The position numbers and the translations under genes were made by a program. From Deltaproteobacteria bacterium (GTDB lineage: Bacteria; Bdellovibrionota; Bdellovibrionia; JABDDW01), in contig JABDDW010000084.1 of assembly GCA_013287405.1 (NCBI GenBank), forward strand, positions 1 through 5,960: 5,960 nucleotides of DNA, written 5' to 3'. Of this stretch, positions 1-5,960 are shown one piece after another. Each line of letters opens with the position of its first letter. The first letter of the stretch is position 1. The notes beneath the pieces were generated by a model, which saw nothing but the letters and a program-made list of their open reading frames with translations, searched no databases and was not told where the DNA came from.

Positions 1-1
1 T

Positions 2-2650
2 TCATTTTCGCCTAATCATCGCTTGTATTTAGAAGGTGACGATTTGGCAGAGTTCAAAGAGCTTAGTCAGGCCTTCTCGGAAGGCTCAGGTACTGGGCTC
101 CTCTACCTTGATTTAGCTACCGATGTTGTCACGGAAGATCCCGCCTTTGCCTATTGGAAAGACTTCGCGAGGCTCTACCTCTCTCTTTTTTCGGCAACAC
201 CGAACCTTGAAAAGTATCGACTGAAAAATAATTTTCTAAAAATTGACTTGGACTCCGATGACCTCAATCGATTTCTCTTTATGGTTCCGCCGATGAAGGG
301 TGCTGAATATATAAATCAAGAGTCGCTCGCGAACCTTTGGAACGAGATTGGAGAAACACTTCAAGACGACATCCTTAAATCAGATCAGGAAGTACCCGAG
401 TATTTTGCGAAAAGACACTCTTCCGTCAACCTCCTTGGCCGGGTCTGTTTTCATCTTGCGGAAAATAAAGCGTCCCCTGATACGCCATTTGCGTTCTTAG
501 CCACGTATGCCCGTCAGATTTCAAAGGAAGGTAACCTTCAGCATGTCCCATTAAAGGTTGCGCTAGAAGAACCGTCAAAAAATAAAAGTCTTTTTTTGCG
601 CCTACTTTCACCTGTGCAAAAGGCCACCCGCGAGAGCCCTTTTCTTTATAAATTAGTTCACACGGGCGACATCTATGAAACTTTGGCCTGGACTCCGAAA
701 GAGGCCTATACCTTTCTAAAGGATATTCCATTATTTGAAAAATCAGGAATTGCAGTTCGTGTTCCCAATTGGTGGAAGCCCAAAAATCCAAACCGGCCAC
801 AGATTTCAATAAAACTTGGCGATAAGACCCCTAGTCAAATGGGGCTAGATTCGTTGGTTGATTTTAATATGTCAGTCGTTCTCGGTGAACAAGAACTTAG
901 CCAAAAAGAAATTGAGGATCTTCTAAAGGTTACGGAAAATCTCATTTTCTTTAAGGGTCAGTGGGTTGAAATTGATAAGGATAGACTGAGCGATCTTCTA
1001 TTAAAATGGGAGACGCTTTCTGAGGGTTTTGAAGAGGGAATCGGTTTTGGCGAAGCCATGAGACTTCTTTCTGGTATGGATCAAGGCCCGGGGGATGTGT
1101 CGTCAGAGAGCGAACGAGGTTTCACCCGTGTCATATCTGGAAAGTGGCTTACTCAAATTCTAAATGAAGTCCAAAGCCCTGAAATTGATAGGCAGGTTGA
1201 TCAAATTTTATCATCTAACCTTCACGCTACTCTTCGTCCTTATCAAAAGGCAGGGGTCGCGTGGCTTAATCATCTAAATAGTTTACGTCTCGGCGGGATT
1301 TTGGCTGATGACATGGGCCTTGGCAAAACCATTCAAGTTCTTTCGTTACTATTACTCAAAGAACATTTCTTAAAGGGAGACTTCAAGAGTCTTCTTGTTG
1401 TGCCAGCATCACTTATCGGGAACTGGAAAACCGAGATCGGAAGATTTGCACCTACTCTAAAATTTTATGTCGCACATCCTTCGGGTGACGGTTACCAGAA
1501 GCCAAAGCAAAATGATTTTGATCTCGTTATGACAACTTATGGGTCGCTCTTGAAATTGAATTGGGCAAGCGATATAAAGTGGGGAATCGTCATTGCCGAT
1601 GAAGCTCAGGCCATCAAAAATCCAGGCGCAAAACAGACAAAGGCCATAAAGGCTATAGGGGCCCACCATCGTCTCGCGATGACCGGCACCCCGGTTGAGA
1701 ACCACTTAAGTGATCTGTGGTCACTATTTGACTTTGTATCGCCAGGTCTTCTTGGATCATCGAAAGATTTTGAAACTTTCATAAAAAAGAAAAGGAAAGG
1801 CTCCGATAGCCCCTATGCCTCTATTAGAAAACTTGTTCAACCCTATATTTTGCGTAGGCTTAAGACCGACAAGCGTGTCATCCAAGATTTGCCCGAAAAA
1901 ACAGAAATGAAAACCTATTGTCAGTTATCAAAAGGGCAGGCGGCCCTTTATCAAAAATCAGTGGAATCACTTACACGGGATATCGAGAGACTCGAGGGTA
2001 TAAAACGCCGAGGCGTTATTCTATCTTATCTTATGAGATTCAAACAAATCTGCAATCACCCCTCTCAATTTGTAAAGGATGGACGCTTTCTAGAAAATGA
2101 TAGTGGAAAGTTCCAACGTCTTAGGGAAATTTGTGAAGTTATTGCTGATAAACAAGAAAAGGTGCTCATATTTACCCAGTTTAAAGAGATGACGGAACCC
2201 ATTGATAGATTTCTTAAGGGCGTTTTTGGAAAGCCTGGCCTCATTCTCCATGGCGAAACGGCTGTGAAAAAGCGCTCCGAGCTTGTGGAAGAGTTTCAAC
2301 GTGATGATGGGCCGCCCTATTTTGTATTGTCTCTTAAGGCTGGTGGCACTGGGCTTAACCTAACCGCAGCAACCCACGTCATTCACTTTGATCGCTGGTG
2401 GAACCCAGCCACAGAAAATCAGGCCACTGATCGTGCTTTTCGAATTGGGCAAAAGAAAAACGTTCTTGTTCACAAATTTATTTGTAAGGGCACGCTTGAG
2501 GAGAAAATCGATGCCCTCATTGAATCCAAACGATCGATGTCAAAAGAACTTCTCGAAGATGGCGATGTCACTTTGCTTACTGAACTTGGTAACGAGGAAT
2601 TGCTAAAAGTGGTGGCCCTTGATATAAACTCGGCGGTTATCGATTCATGA
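2..2650 (+). CDS. SNF2-family DNA-dependent ATPase/helicase, 5' end cut off by the window
   Basis: This is a bacterial SNF2 (superfamily 2) ATPase, a family that uses ATP to translocate on double-stranded DNA and remodel bound protein. The frame is open from base 2 with no stop, so the true start lies upstream; 882 residues are visible. The first part has the YWKDFARLYL stretch (from base 152) typical of the N-terminal region of these proteins. Around 700-1000 lies a segment like the SNF2-associated DUF3670 domain (FLKDIPLFEKSGIAVRVPNWW-type). The ATPase core follows: Walker A DDMGLGKT (1307-1330), Walker B DEAQ (1598-1609), TGTPVEN (1682-1702), AGGTGLNL (2339-2362), DRWWNP (2390-2407) and the arginine-finger motif QATDRAFRIGQ (2420-2452). 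Every key residue is present, so it should be active. No nuclease or other extra domain is visible after the core. The TGA stop is 16 bases before the SWIM gene, its usual partner. The target of the activity cannot be told from sequence. Confidence 0.95.
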   Translation, partial: SFSPNHRLYLEGDDLAEFKELSQAFSEGSGTGLLYLDLATDVVTEDPAFAYWKDFARLYLSLFSATPNLEKYRLKNNFLKIDLDSDDLNRFLFMVPPMKGAEYINQESLANLWNEIGETLQDDILKSDQEVPEYFAKRHSSVNLLGRVCFHLAENKASPDTPFAFLATYARQISKEGNLQHVPLKVALEEPSKNKSLFLRLLSPVQKATRESPFLYKLVHTGDIYETLAWTPKEAYTFLKDIPLFEKSGIAVRVPNWWKPKNPNRPQISIKLGDKTPSQMGLDSLVDFNMSVVLGEQELSQKEIEDLLKVTENLIFFKGQWVEIDKDRLSDLLLKWETLSEGFEEGIGFGEAMRLLSGMDQGPGDVSSESERGFTRVISGKWLTQILNEVQSPEIDRQVDQILSSNLHATLRPYQKAGVAWLNHLNSLRLGGILADDMGLGKTIQVLSLLLLKEHFLKGDFKSLLVVPASLIGNWKTEIGRFAPTLKFYVAHPSGDGYQKPKQNDFDLVMTTYGSLLKLNWASDIKWGIVIADEAQAIKNPGAKQTKAIKAIGAHHRLAMTGTPVENHLSDLWSLFDFVSPGLLGSSKDFETFIKKKRKGSDSPYASIRKLVQPYILRRLKTDKRVIQDLPEKTEMKTYCQLSKGQAALYQKSVESLTRDIERLEGIKRRGVILSYLMRFKQICNHPSQFVKDGRFLENDSGKFQRLREICEVIADKQEKVLIFTQFKEMTEPIDRFLKGVFGKPGLILHGETAVKKRSELVEEFQRDDGPPYFVLSLKAGGTGLNLTAATHVIHFDRWWNPATENQATDRAFRIGQKKNVLVHKFICKGTLEEKIDALIESKRSMSKELLEDGDVTLLTELGNEELLKVVALDINSAVIDS

Positions 2651-2666
2651 TCGGGGGCTGGTCGTC

Positions 2667-3452
2667 GTGTATAGCTATGGATATTTTAAACCCTATGTTT
2701 CAGTCAGTGATAGACGAAAGAAGGCGCAAAGAACTGCTATGAAAATGGCAAAAAAGGGTGAAAAAGTAGCGCCAATCATAATCCATGGCAGAACAATTGC
2801 GAAAACATTTTGGGGAAAAGCCTGGTGTGATCATCTTGAGTCTTTTAGCGATTATGAAAATCGCCTCCCCCGTGGGCGCACCTATGTTCGCAATGGTTCT
2901 GTTATTCATTTAAGTATTGATAAAGGTAAAATTGAAGCCCTCGTTCAAGGGTCGTCCCTTTATAAGACTAAAATCGAAATAAAATGTGTCGAAAATAAGA
3001 AGTGGCAAAAGATTTTAGAGAATTGCTCTGGCGAAATTGACTCCGTCGTTGAACTCCTCCAGGGGAAGCTTTCCAGTAGCGTTATGAAGACCATCACCAA
3101 TAGAGACAGTGGCCTTTTTCCAAACCCGAGCGAGATTTCCCTTGATTGCTCTTGCCCCGATTGGGCTGAGATGTGCAAACATGTGGCAGCGGTCCTCTAT
3201 GGGGTCGGAGCCCGCCTTGACGAAGAACCAGAACTTTTATTTAAGCTCCGTCATGTTGACCATCTAGAACTTATCAATAGCGCAGGCCTTAAGACTGCAA
3301 CCAAGCACAGTGGCACGGGTAAGACCGTGACGGGGCAAAACCTTTCTGAGCTTTTTGGCATTGAGATTGAAGATAGTTCCAATCTTTCGCCGAAGGGGAC
3401 AAAACCCCCGTCAGGAAAAACTGTGGGCAAAAGAAAAACAAAATTTAGATAA
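2667..3452 (+). CDS. SWIM zinc-finger protein, partner of the SNF2 ATPase
   Basis: This 261-residue protein carries a SWIM zinc finger, a small zinc-binding fold linked to DNA or protein binding. The ligands are C161, C163, C170 and H172 in CSCPDWAEMCKH (3147-3182), a complete C-x-C-x6-C-x-H site. The N-terminal half has blocks I know from SNF2-linked bacterial SWIM proteins: YGYFKPYVSV (residues 4-13), FWGKAWCDHLES (48-59) and YENRLPRGRTYVRNGSV (63-79). A second conserved patch, LSELFGIEI (226-234), follows a low-complexity linker, and the protein ends in a basic tail (KTVGKRKTKFR). The GTG start is preferred because translation from it begins at the conserved YGYFKPY block; GGGGG at 2653-2657 is a plausible ribosome site 9 bases upstream. 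The ATG at 2647 that overlaps the SNF2 stop is in another frame. In bacteria this gene commonly follows a SNF2 gene, suggesting a shared complex. The family is certain; the exact role is not known. Confidence 0.95.
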   Translation: MYSYGYFKPYVSVSDRRKKAQRTAMKMAKKGEKVAPIIIHGRTIAKTFWGKAWCDHLESFSDYENRLPRGRTYVRNGSVIHLSIDKGKIEALVQGSSLYKTKIEIKCVENKKWQKILENCSGEIDSVVELLQGKLSSSVMKTITNRDSGLFPNPSEISLDCSCPDWAEMCKHVAAVLYGVGARLDEEPELLFKLRHVDHLELINSAGLKTATKHSGTGKTVTGQNLSELFGIEIEDSSNLSPKGTKPPSGKTVGKRKTKFR

Positions 3453-3468
3453 GAGAGTAGGTTTTGAA

Positions 3469-3475
3469 AGGGAAG
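3469..3475 (+). promoter_or_regulatory. Ribosome binding site deciding the 3478 start
   Basis: The sequence AGGGAAG ends two bases before the ATG at 3478; counted from its AGGG core the spacing is about 5 bases. No comparable purine-rich site was found for the upstream TTG at 3355, which lies inside the SWIM coding region. This supports the shorter 461-residue protein. Confidence 0.5.
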
Positions 3476-3477
3476 TA

Positions 3478-4863
3478 ATGGGTAAAATTGCAAAAGCTCT
3501 TAAAAAAATTATTCAGTCATCAATTCATCAGCCGGTGGTTAAGCTTTCTGACTTTAGAGCGGCAAAAGAGAAAGCTGAGTGCAATATTGCTTCGATGAGA
3601 TCGGCCGAGAGTTTAGTTAAGGAAGGATATGAGGCTAGTCATGCCCTCTATATAAATGCACAACATCTGACAACCGTATTTGCTGAAGAAATCTCAGTTC
3701 TACCTCCCCTACATTGCTGGCATAACTTTATGACTGAAAATGAGGATCTTTATTCTCCGACGGGCCCTCCGATGAGTCCGTTGACGAGCTCCTACTTCAC
3801 TTTTTGGACCTTATTTGATGCCTCTTTTGGTGGCGATCGGGAAACCATCGGGTCTATTTTTAGTTCTTTGTCAGGGGACCTTAAGCTCGATCCCTTTCAA
3901 AGTGATATTATTAAAAATCTATCCCAATCCAGAATGGGAATTTATGAGATTGCATACAAAGCTAATTCGTTAATCGAACTTAAGGAACTTTTGACTGAAA
4001 AAACATTTACGACTCTTTTTCCCGGAGGTTATAAGGGAAAAATTGGAGACCTCGTTTTTACGCGCCTTGTTCCCACGTTTGACGGAAAGAACCATTACAT
4101 CTCAATCACCACACCCTACGTCTTTGTCGGCAATCCTTGGCGAGAATGGCAAATGTTTTTTGAAAGAAATGGCATCAAAAAAAATACTGTTGGATTTGAA
4201 CCAAAACTTCATAAATTTTTGAAGTACGGGAAGAATCGACGCTATTGGTCTGAATTCATATTTGAAGCTTATTTTAATCATAAAGAGGATCGTATATTTT
4301 TAACTGGAATACCAGACAGGCCGGAGACACTCCCTCATTCAGAGAAATTTGATACGTCAAAAATAGACTACTCATTGATTGAAAGCCAGCTACAGGAAAC
4401 CCCTTTACGTGAGGTCGGGGCGCAAGAGGTTAAGGCTTCTGAGATTTTTCTAAAGTTTGCTGAACCAATGTTTGAGATTGCGCCACCGAATGTGACGGCA
4501 AAGGACCTTGCAAAACACCTAAAACTTCTTGAAATTATTTGGAACGCCGTGGCTATGGAGGAATGGGACTCTGGGAAAAAAGATTGTGTGAAGATGATTT
4601 ATGAACAATTGGCAAAGGCTCCGAATCCAGAGTTTGGTCAAGCTGAAACGGTTGCCCTAGTTGACATGTGGGTAAAGCGAAAAAAAGAATTGTTCCCTGA
4701 TGCAAAGTGGGCCTTTCAAATAGAGGTCCTCGATGGAAAGGGCGGGCCGATCATAAGGGCCCATACCAGAATCCCTGATCACCTCAGACATACAGTACCC
4801 CTTCATTGGAGAAACAATATGCAATTTAAGAATTCAGCAGAATCTCCTCGGGAAGAACTTTGA
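3478..4863 (+). CDS. Conserved-looking protein of unknown function (461 aa)
   Basis: I do not recognise a named family. The ATG at 3478 is chosen because AGGGAAG lies just upstream and it leaves a 25-base gap after the SWIM gene; the frame is open further upstream to a TTG at 3355, but that would overlap the SWIM gene by 98 bases. The protein has no signal peptide or membrane segment, so it is probably cytoplasmic. Recognisable blocks are SPTGPPMSPLTSSYFTFW (residues 93-110), TTPYVFVGNPWREWQMFF (211-228), YWSEFIFEAYFNHKEDRIFL (256-275), and a helical C-terminal part (about 341-410) with EIIWNAVAMEEWD and MWVKRKKELFPDAKW, followed by strand-like sequence. The blocks resemble, from memory only, hypothetical proteins of Myxococcota, including a C-terminal 'WNAVV...ERKRALF' type segment. 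No catalytic motif stands out. Its tight position between the SWIM gene and the next gene suggests shared expression. It is a confident gene without an assignable function. Confidence 0.85.
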   Translation: MGKIAKALKKIIQSSIHQPVVKLSDFRAAKEKAECNIASMRSAESLVKEGYEASHALYINAQHLTTVFAEEISVLPPLHCWHNFMTENEDLYSPTGPPMSPLTSSYFTFWTLFDASFGGDRETIGSIFSSLSGDLKLDPFQSDIIKNLSQSRMGIYEIAYKANSLIELKELLTEKTFTTLFPGGYKGKIGDLVFTRLVPTFDGKNHYISITTPYVFVGNPWREWQMFFERNGIKKNTVGFEPKLHKFLKYGKNRRYWSEFIFEAYFNHKEDRIFLTGIPDRPETLPHSEKFDTSKIDYSLIESQLQETPLREVGAQEVKASEIFLKFAEPMFEIAPPNVTAKDLAKHLKLLEIIWNAVAMEEWDSGKKDCVKMIYEQLAKAPNPEFGQAETVALVDMWVKRKKELFPDAKWAFQIEVLDGKGGPIIRAHTRIPDHLRHTVPLHWRNNMQFKNSAESPREEL

Positions 4864-4869
4864 GAAGTT

Positions 4870-5748
4870 ATGAGGAAGTTTTCGACTTCTACAGTGTTAG
4901 AGAATGGACAAATCGTGCCCTGGCTTGCGGCAAGGGGAGATCTTTCTTATTCACCAGAAAATCCTCCTAATCGTAACTACTATTTCCAATATTCATGGGT
5001 GTTCCCTGAAGTTTTAAATCCTGAAGAAAACAAACGAAGACATTTTTGGTTCGGTTATCCAGACAAGGATGCTCCAGATGTTCGTTTTCTTTTTGATTTT
5101 TGGGATAATGCCAGAGGCGGCAATCTTAATAAGATTTATCAAGAAAATGGCTCTATCTCCGATGGCTACGTCACGGCCCCCATTGGAATTTATCGGCATA
5201 AAAGCATTTACTCCTTTAAGGAAGATAACTTTATTTTCATTCAACACGGAAGTTATTTGATTGGCGAAGTGGCCTCTCAATCAGAGCTGGAAAAAGGCCA
5301 TCTTATTTTATATCGCGGGGTTCAAAACGCTCCCGAATATCGACTTTACAGATTAGGCAGGTCAGGGGTTCGTCGAAAGCTAATGAATATTCATGCTGAA
5401 ACTCTGACGGACTCAGCCGTTTCATTCAACGCGGTTCACAGCAATGTGTGCAGAAGTGAAACCGGTTTTTTAAGAGATCGACATCGGGTTTGGGAGGATG
5501 TCGCTGCAAAATATGATTTAACGGTTGGCGAAAATCCAGCGGGGTCTCTACTTTACTCTGGATATGCTCTGGAAAATTGGTGTGGCATCAATAAATTTGG
5601 CCCAAATTATGTTAAGTTTAGAACTCCGGTTACAAATATTAGAATTACTACGTTCATTGCGAATGAAACTGAAGTTAAAGTGATCGACCCAAACAAACTT
5701 GAAATCATCGAGGCCGTTGGCTGCAAAGTTAAGGAGGTTGATGTATAA
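4870..5748 (+). CDS. Uncharacterised protein with an ADP-ribosyltransferase-like C-terminal half (292 aa)
   Basis: This is a real gene by position and composition but not one I recognise. The N-terminal half (residues 1-140) is rich in aromatic residues and has no signal peptide or membrane segment. The second half has an order of elements like the R-S-E class of ADP-ribosyltransferases, which move ADP-ribose from NAD to a target: HLILYRGV (144-151, candidate Arg149), LLYSGYALENW (227-237, candidate Ser230), strands NYVKFRTP and TNIRITTF, then NETEV (265-269), an E-x-E with Glu266 and Glu268. A Pro-Asn-Lys turn and a last strand (KLEIIE) follow, as after E-x-E in that fold. These are motif resemblances, not a proven homology. 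The ATG lies two codons after the TGA of the previous gene and in the same frame, with only weak GAGAAG upstream, so translation probably depends on ribosomes ending the preceding gene. The stop overlaps an ATG (5741) that has a strong ribosome site. Confidence 0.85.
   Translation: MRKFSTSTVLENGQIVPWLAARGDLSYSPENPPNRNYYFQYSWVFPEVLNPEENKRRHFWFGYPDKDAPDVRFLFDFWDNARGGNLNKIYQENGSISDGYVTAPIGIYRHKSIYSFKEDNFIFIQHGSYLIGEVASQSELEKGHLILYRGVQNAPEYRLYRLGRSGVRRKLMNIHAETLTDSAVSFNAVHSNVCRSETGFLRDRHRVWEDVAAKYDLTVGENPAGSLLYSGYALENWCGINKFGPNYVKFRTPVTNIRITTFIANETEVKVIDPNKLEIIEAVGCKVKEVDV
5731..5737 (+). promoter_or_regulatory. Strong Shine-Dalgarno AAGGAGG at the end of the preceding gene
   Basis: AAGGAGG is a perfect match to the anti-Shine-Dalgarno sequence and the strongest ribosome site seen in the window. 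It is written inside the last codons (Lys-Glu) of the preceding gene. The first ATG downstream is at 5741, three bases away, which is closer than usual; the next ATG in that frame is at 5768. The match may still be a coding coincidence. Confidence 0.5.
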
Positions 5749-5800
5749 TCAAAACATCGCCAATTTCATGAGAGAGCAGAGATTTTTTCCTGCCTCCTAA
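5741..5800 (+). CDS. 19-codon ORF: leader peptide or start of an interrupted gene
   Basis: An ATG at 5741, behind AAGGAGG, opens a 19-residue frame (MYNQNIANFMREQRFFPAS) that stops at TAA 5798-5800. It overlaps the last 8 bases of the preceding gene in a different frame, the usual geometry of coupled genes. The same frame is open again from 5801 to the window edge. Either it is a short leader, or it is the N-terminus of the next protein with an in-frame stop produced by mutation or by a sequence error. It has no recognisable similarity and could be non-functional. Confidence 0.3.
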   Translation: MYNQNIANFMREQRFFPAS

Positions 5801-5806
5801 CGCGAG

Positions 5807-5820
5807 CCTTTCGAGAAAGG
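5807..5820 (+). other. Small hairpin over the candidate ribosome site of the last gene
   Basis: CCTTT and AAAGG can pair around a CGAG loop (CCTTTCGAGAAAGG). The 3' arm includes part of the AAAGGA that would serve the TTG at 5825. A five-pair stem is weak and could be chance. It is not followed by a T run, so it is not a terminator. Confidence 0.25.
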
Positions 5821-5824
5821 AAAG

Positions 5825-5960
5825 TTGTGGTCCCTAGGTCAACTTCTCGGGTCTTTCAATACGCCGCCGAACGAATCAGATGATTGGCCAGTTATTTATT
5901 CAAAATGCGATAAAGAGCTAAATTGGAATATTCGGATAAGAAAAGTGGGCCCGACCATGG
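5825..5960 (+). CDS. Partial unknown protein running off the right edge
   Basis: From 5801 to the last base one forward frame has no stop and reads like protein (for example SLGQLLGSFNTPPNESDDWP and ELNWNIRIRKVG). The first start-type codon after TAA 5798 is TTG at 5825, with AAAGGA at 5816-5821 as a possible ribosome site. At least 45 codons are visible and the end is missing. If the stop at 5798 is an error or a recent mutation, the gene instead begins at ATG 5741. The product is not recognised. The gene continues the same-strand run, so it probably belongs to the same unit; the visible length is too short to be sure it is coding. Confidence 0.45.
   Translation, partial: MWSLGQLLGSFNTPPNESDDWPVIYSKCDKELNWNIRIRKVGPTM

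Noticed and set aside
23..25. TTG at 23 as the real start of the SNF2 gene
   Set aside because: The frame stays open to the window edge, no ribosome site precedes the TTG, and this family normally has more N-terminal sequence; the gene is best treated as truncated by the window.
426..809. 127-codon open frame on the minus strand
   Set aside because: It lies wholly inside well-conserved SNF2 coding sequence and its translation resembles nothing; it is a shadow frame, as are the other minus-strand frames.
1598..1609. DEAQ box taken as evidence for a DEAD-box RNA helicase
   Set aside because: The surrounding motifs (DDMGLGKT, TGTPVEN, DRWWNP, QATDRAFRIGQ) are those of SNF2 ATPases, where DEAQ or DEAH is normal.
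2647..2649. ATG overlapping the SNF2 stop (ATGA) as the start of the SWIM gene
   Set aside because: It is not in the SWIM frame; the GTG at 2667 leads straight into the conserved YGYFKPYVSV block.
3355..3477. Extended N-terminus for the 461-residue protein from TTG 3355
   Set aside because: It would overlap 98 bases of the SWIM gene, and the 41 extra residues look like out-of-frame translation; ATG 3478 has a ribosome site.
3453..3477. Promoter or terminator between the SWIM gene and the next gene
   Set aside because: The gap is only 25 bases, with no inverted repeat and T run and no convincing -35/-10 pair.
5807..5820. Hairpin as a transcription terminator
   Set aside because: The stem is five mostly A-T pairs and purine-rich sequence, not a T run, follows it.

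Overview
The window is a compact, single-strand stretch of bacterial DNA. By eye its GC content is in the low-to-mid 40s percent. All the convincing genes read left to right, with gaps of 16, 25 and 6 bases, so they look like one transcription unit. No tRNA, rRNA, CRISPR array, insertion sequence or convincing terminator is visible. The SNF2/SWIM gene pair is widespread in bacteria, so taxonomy can only be guessed. The moderate GC, Shine-Dalgarno-type ribosome sites and my recollection of similar hypothetical proteins suggest a Bdellovibrionota/Myxococcota-like (former delta-proteobacterial) genome, with low confidence.

Layout. Bases 2-2650 carry a SNF2-family ATPase whose N-terminus lies off the left edge. 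Bases 2667-3452 (GTG start) carry its usual partner, a SWIM zinc-finger protein with an intact C-x-C-x6-C-x-H site. Bases 3478-4863 carry a 461-residue protein of unknown function. Bases 4870-5748 carry a 292-residue protein, also unrecognised overall, whose second half shows an arrangement resembling the R-S-E signature of ADP-ribosyltransferases (YRG, then an aromatic-Ser element, then E-x-E). From 5741 to the right edge a single reading frame is open except for one TAA at 5798. This gives either a 19-codon ORF with a strong ribosome site followed by a TTG-started gene running off the edge, or one gene interrupted by a stop.

How the genes may work together. SNF2 ATPases translocate on double-stranded DNA, and SWIM domains bind DNA or protein. 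In bacteria the two are commonly adjacent, so they probably act as a complex. What is less ordinary is the tight coupling to two uncharacterised genes, the second perhaps ADP-ribosyltransferase-like, and to a following partial gene in the position where an immunity or antitoxin gene could sit. That functional reading is inference; only the gene order, spacing and motifs are seen directly.
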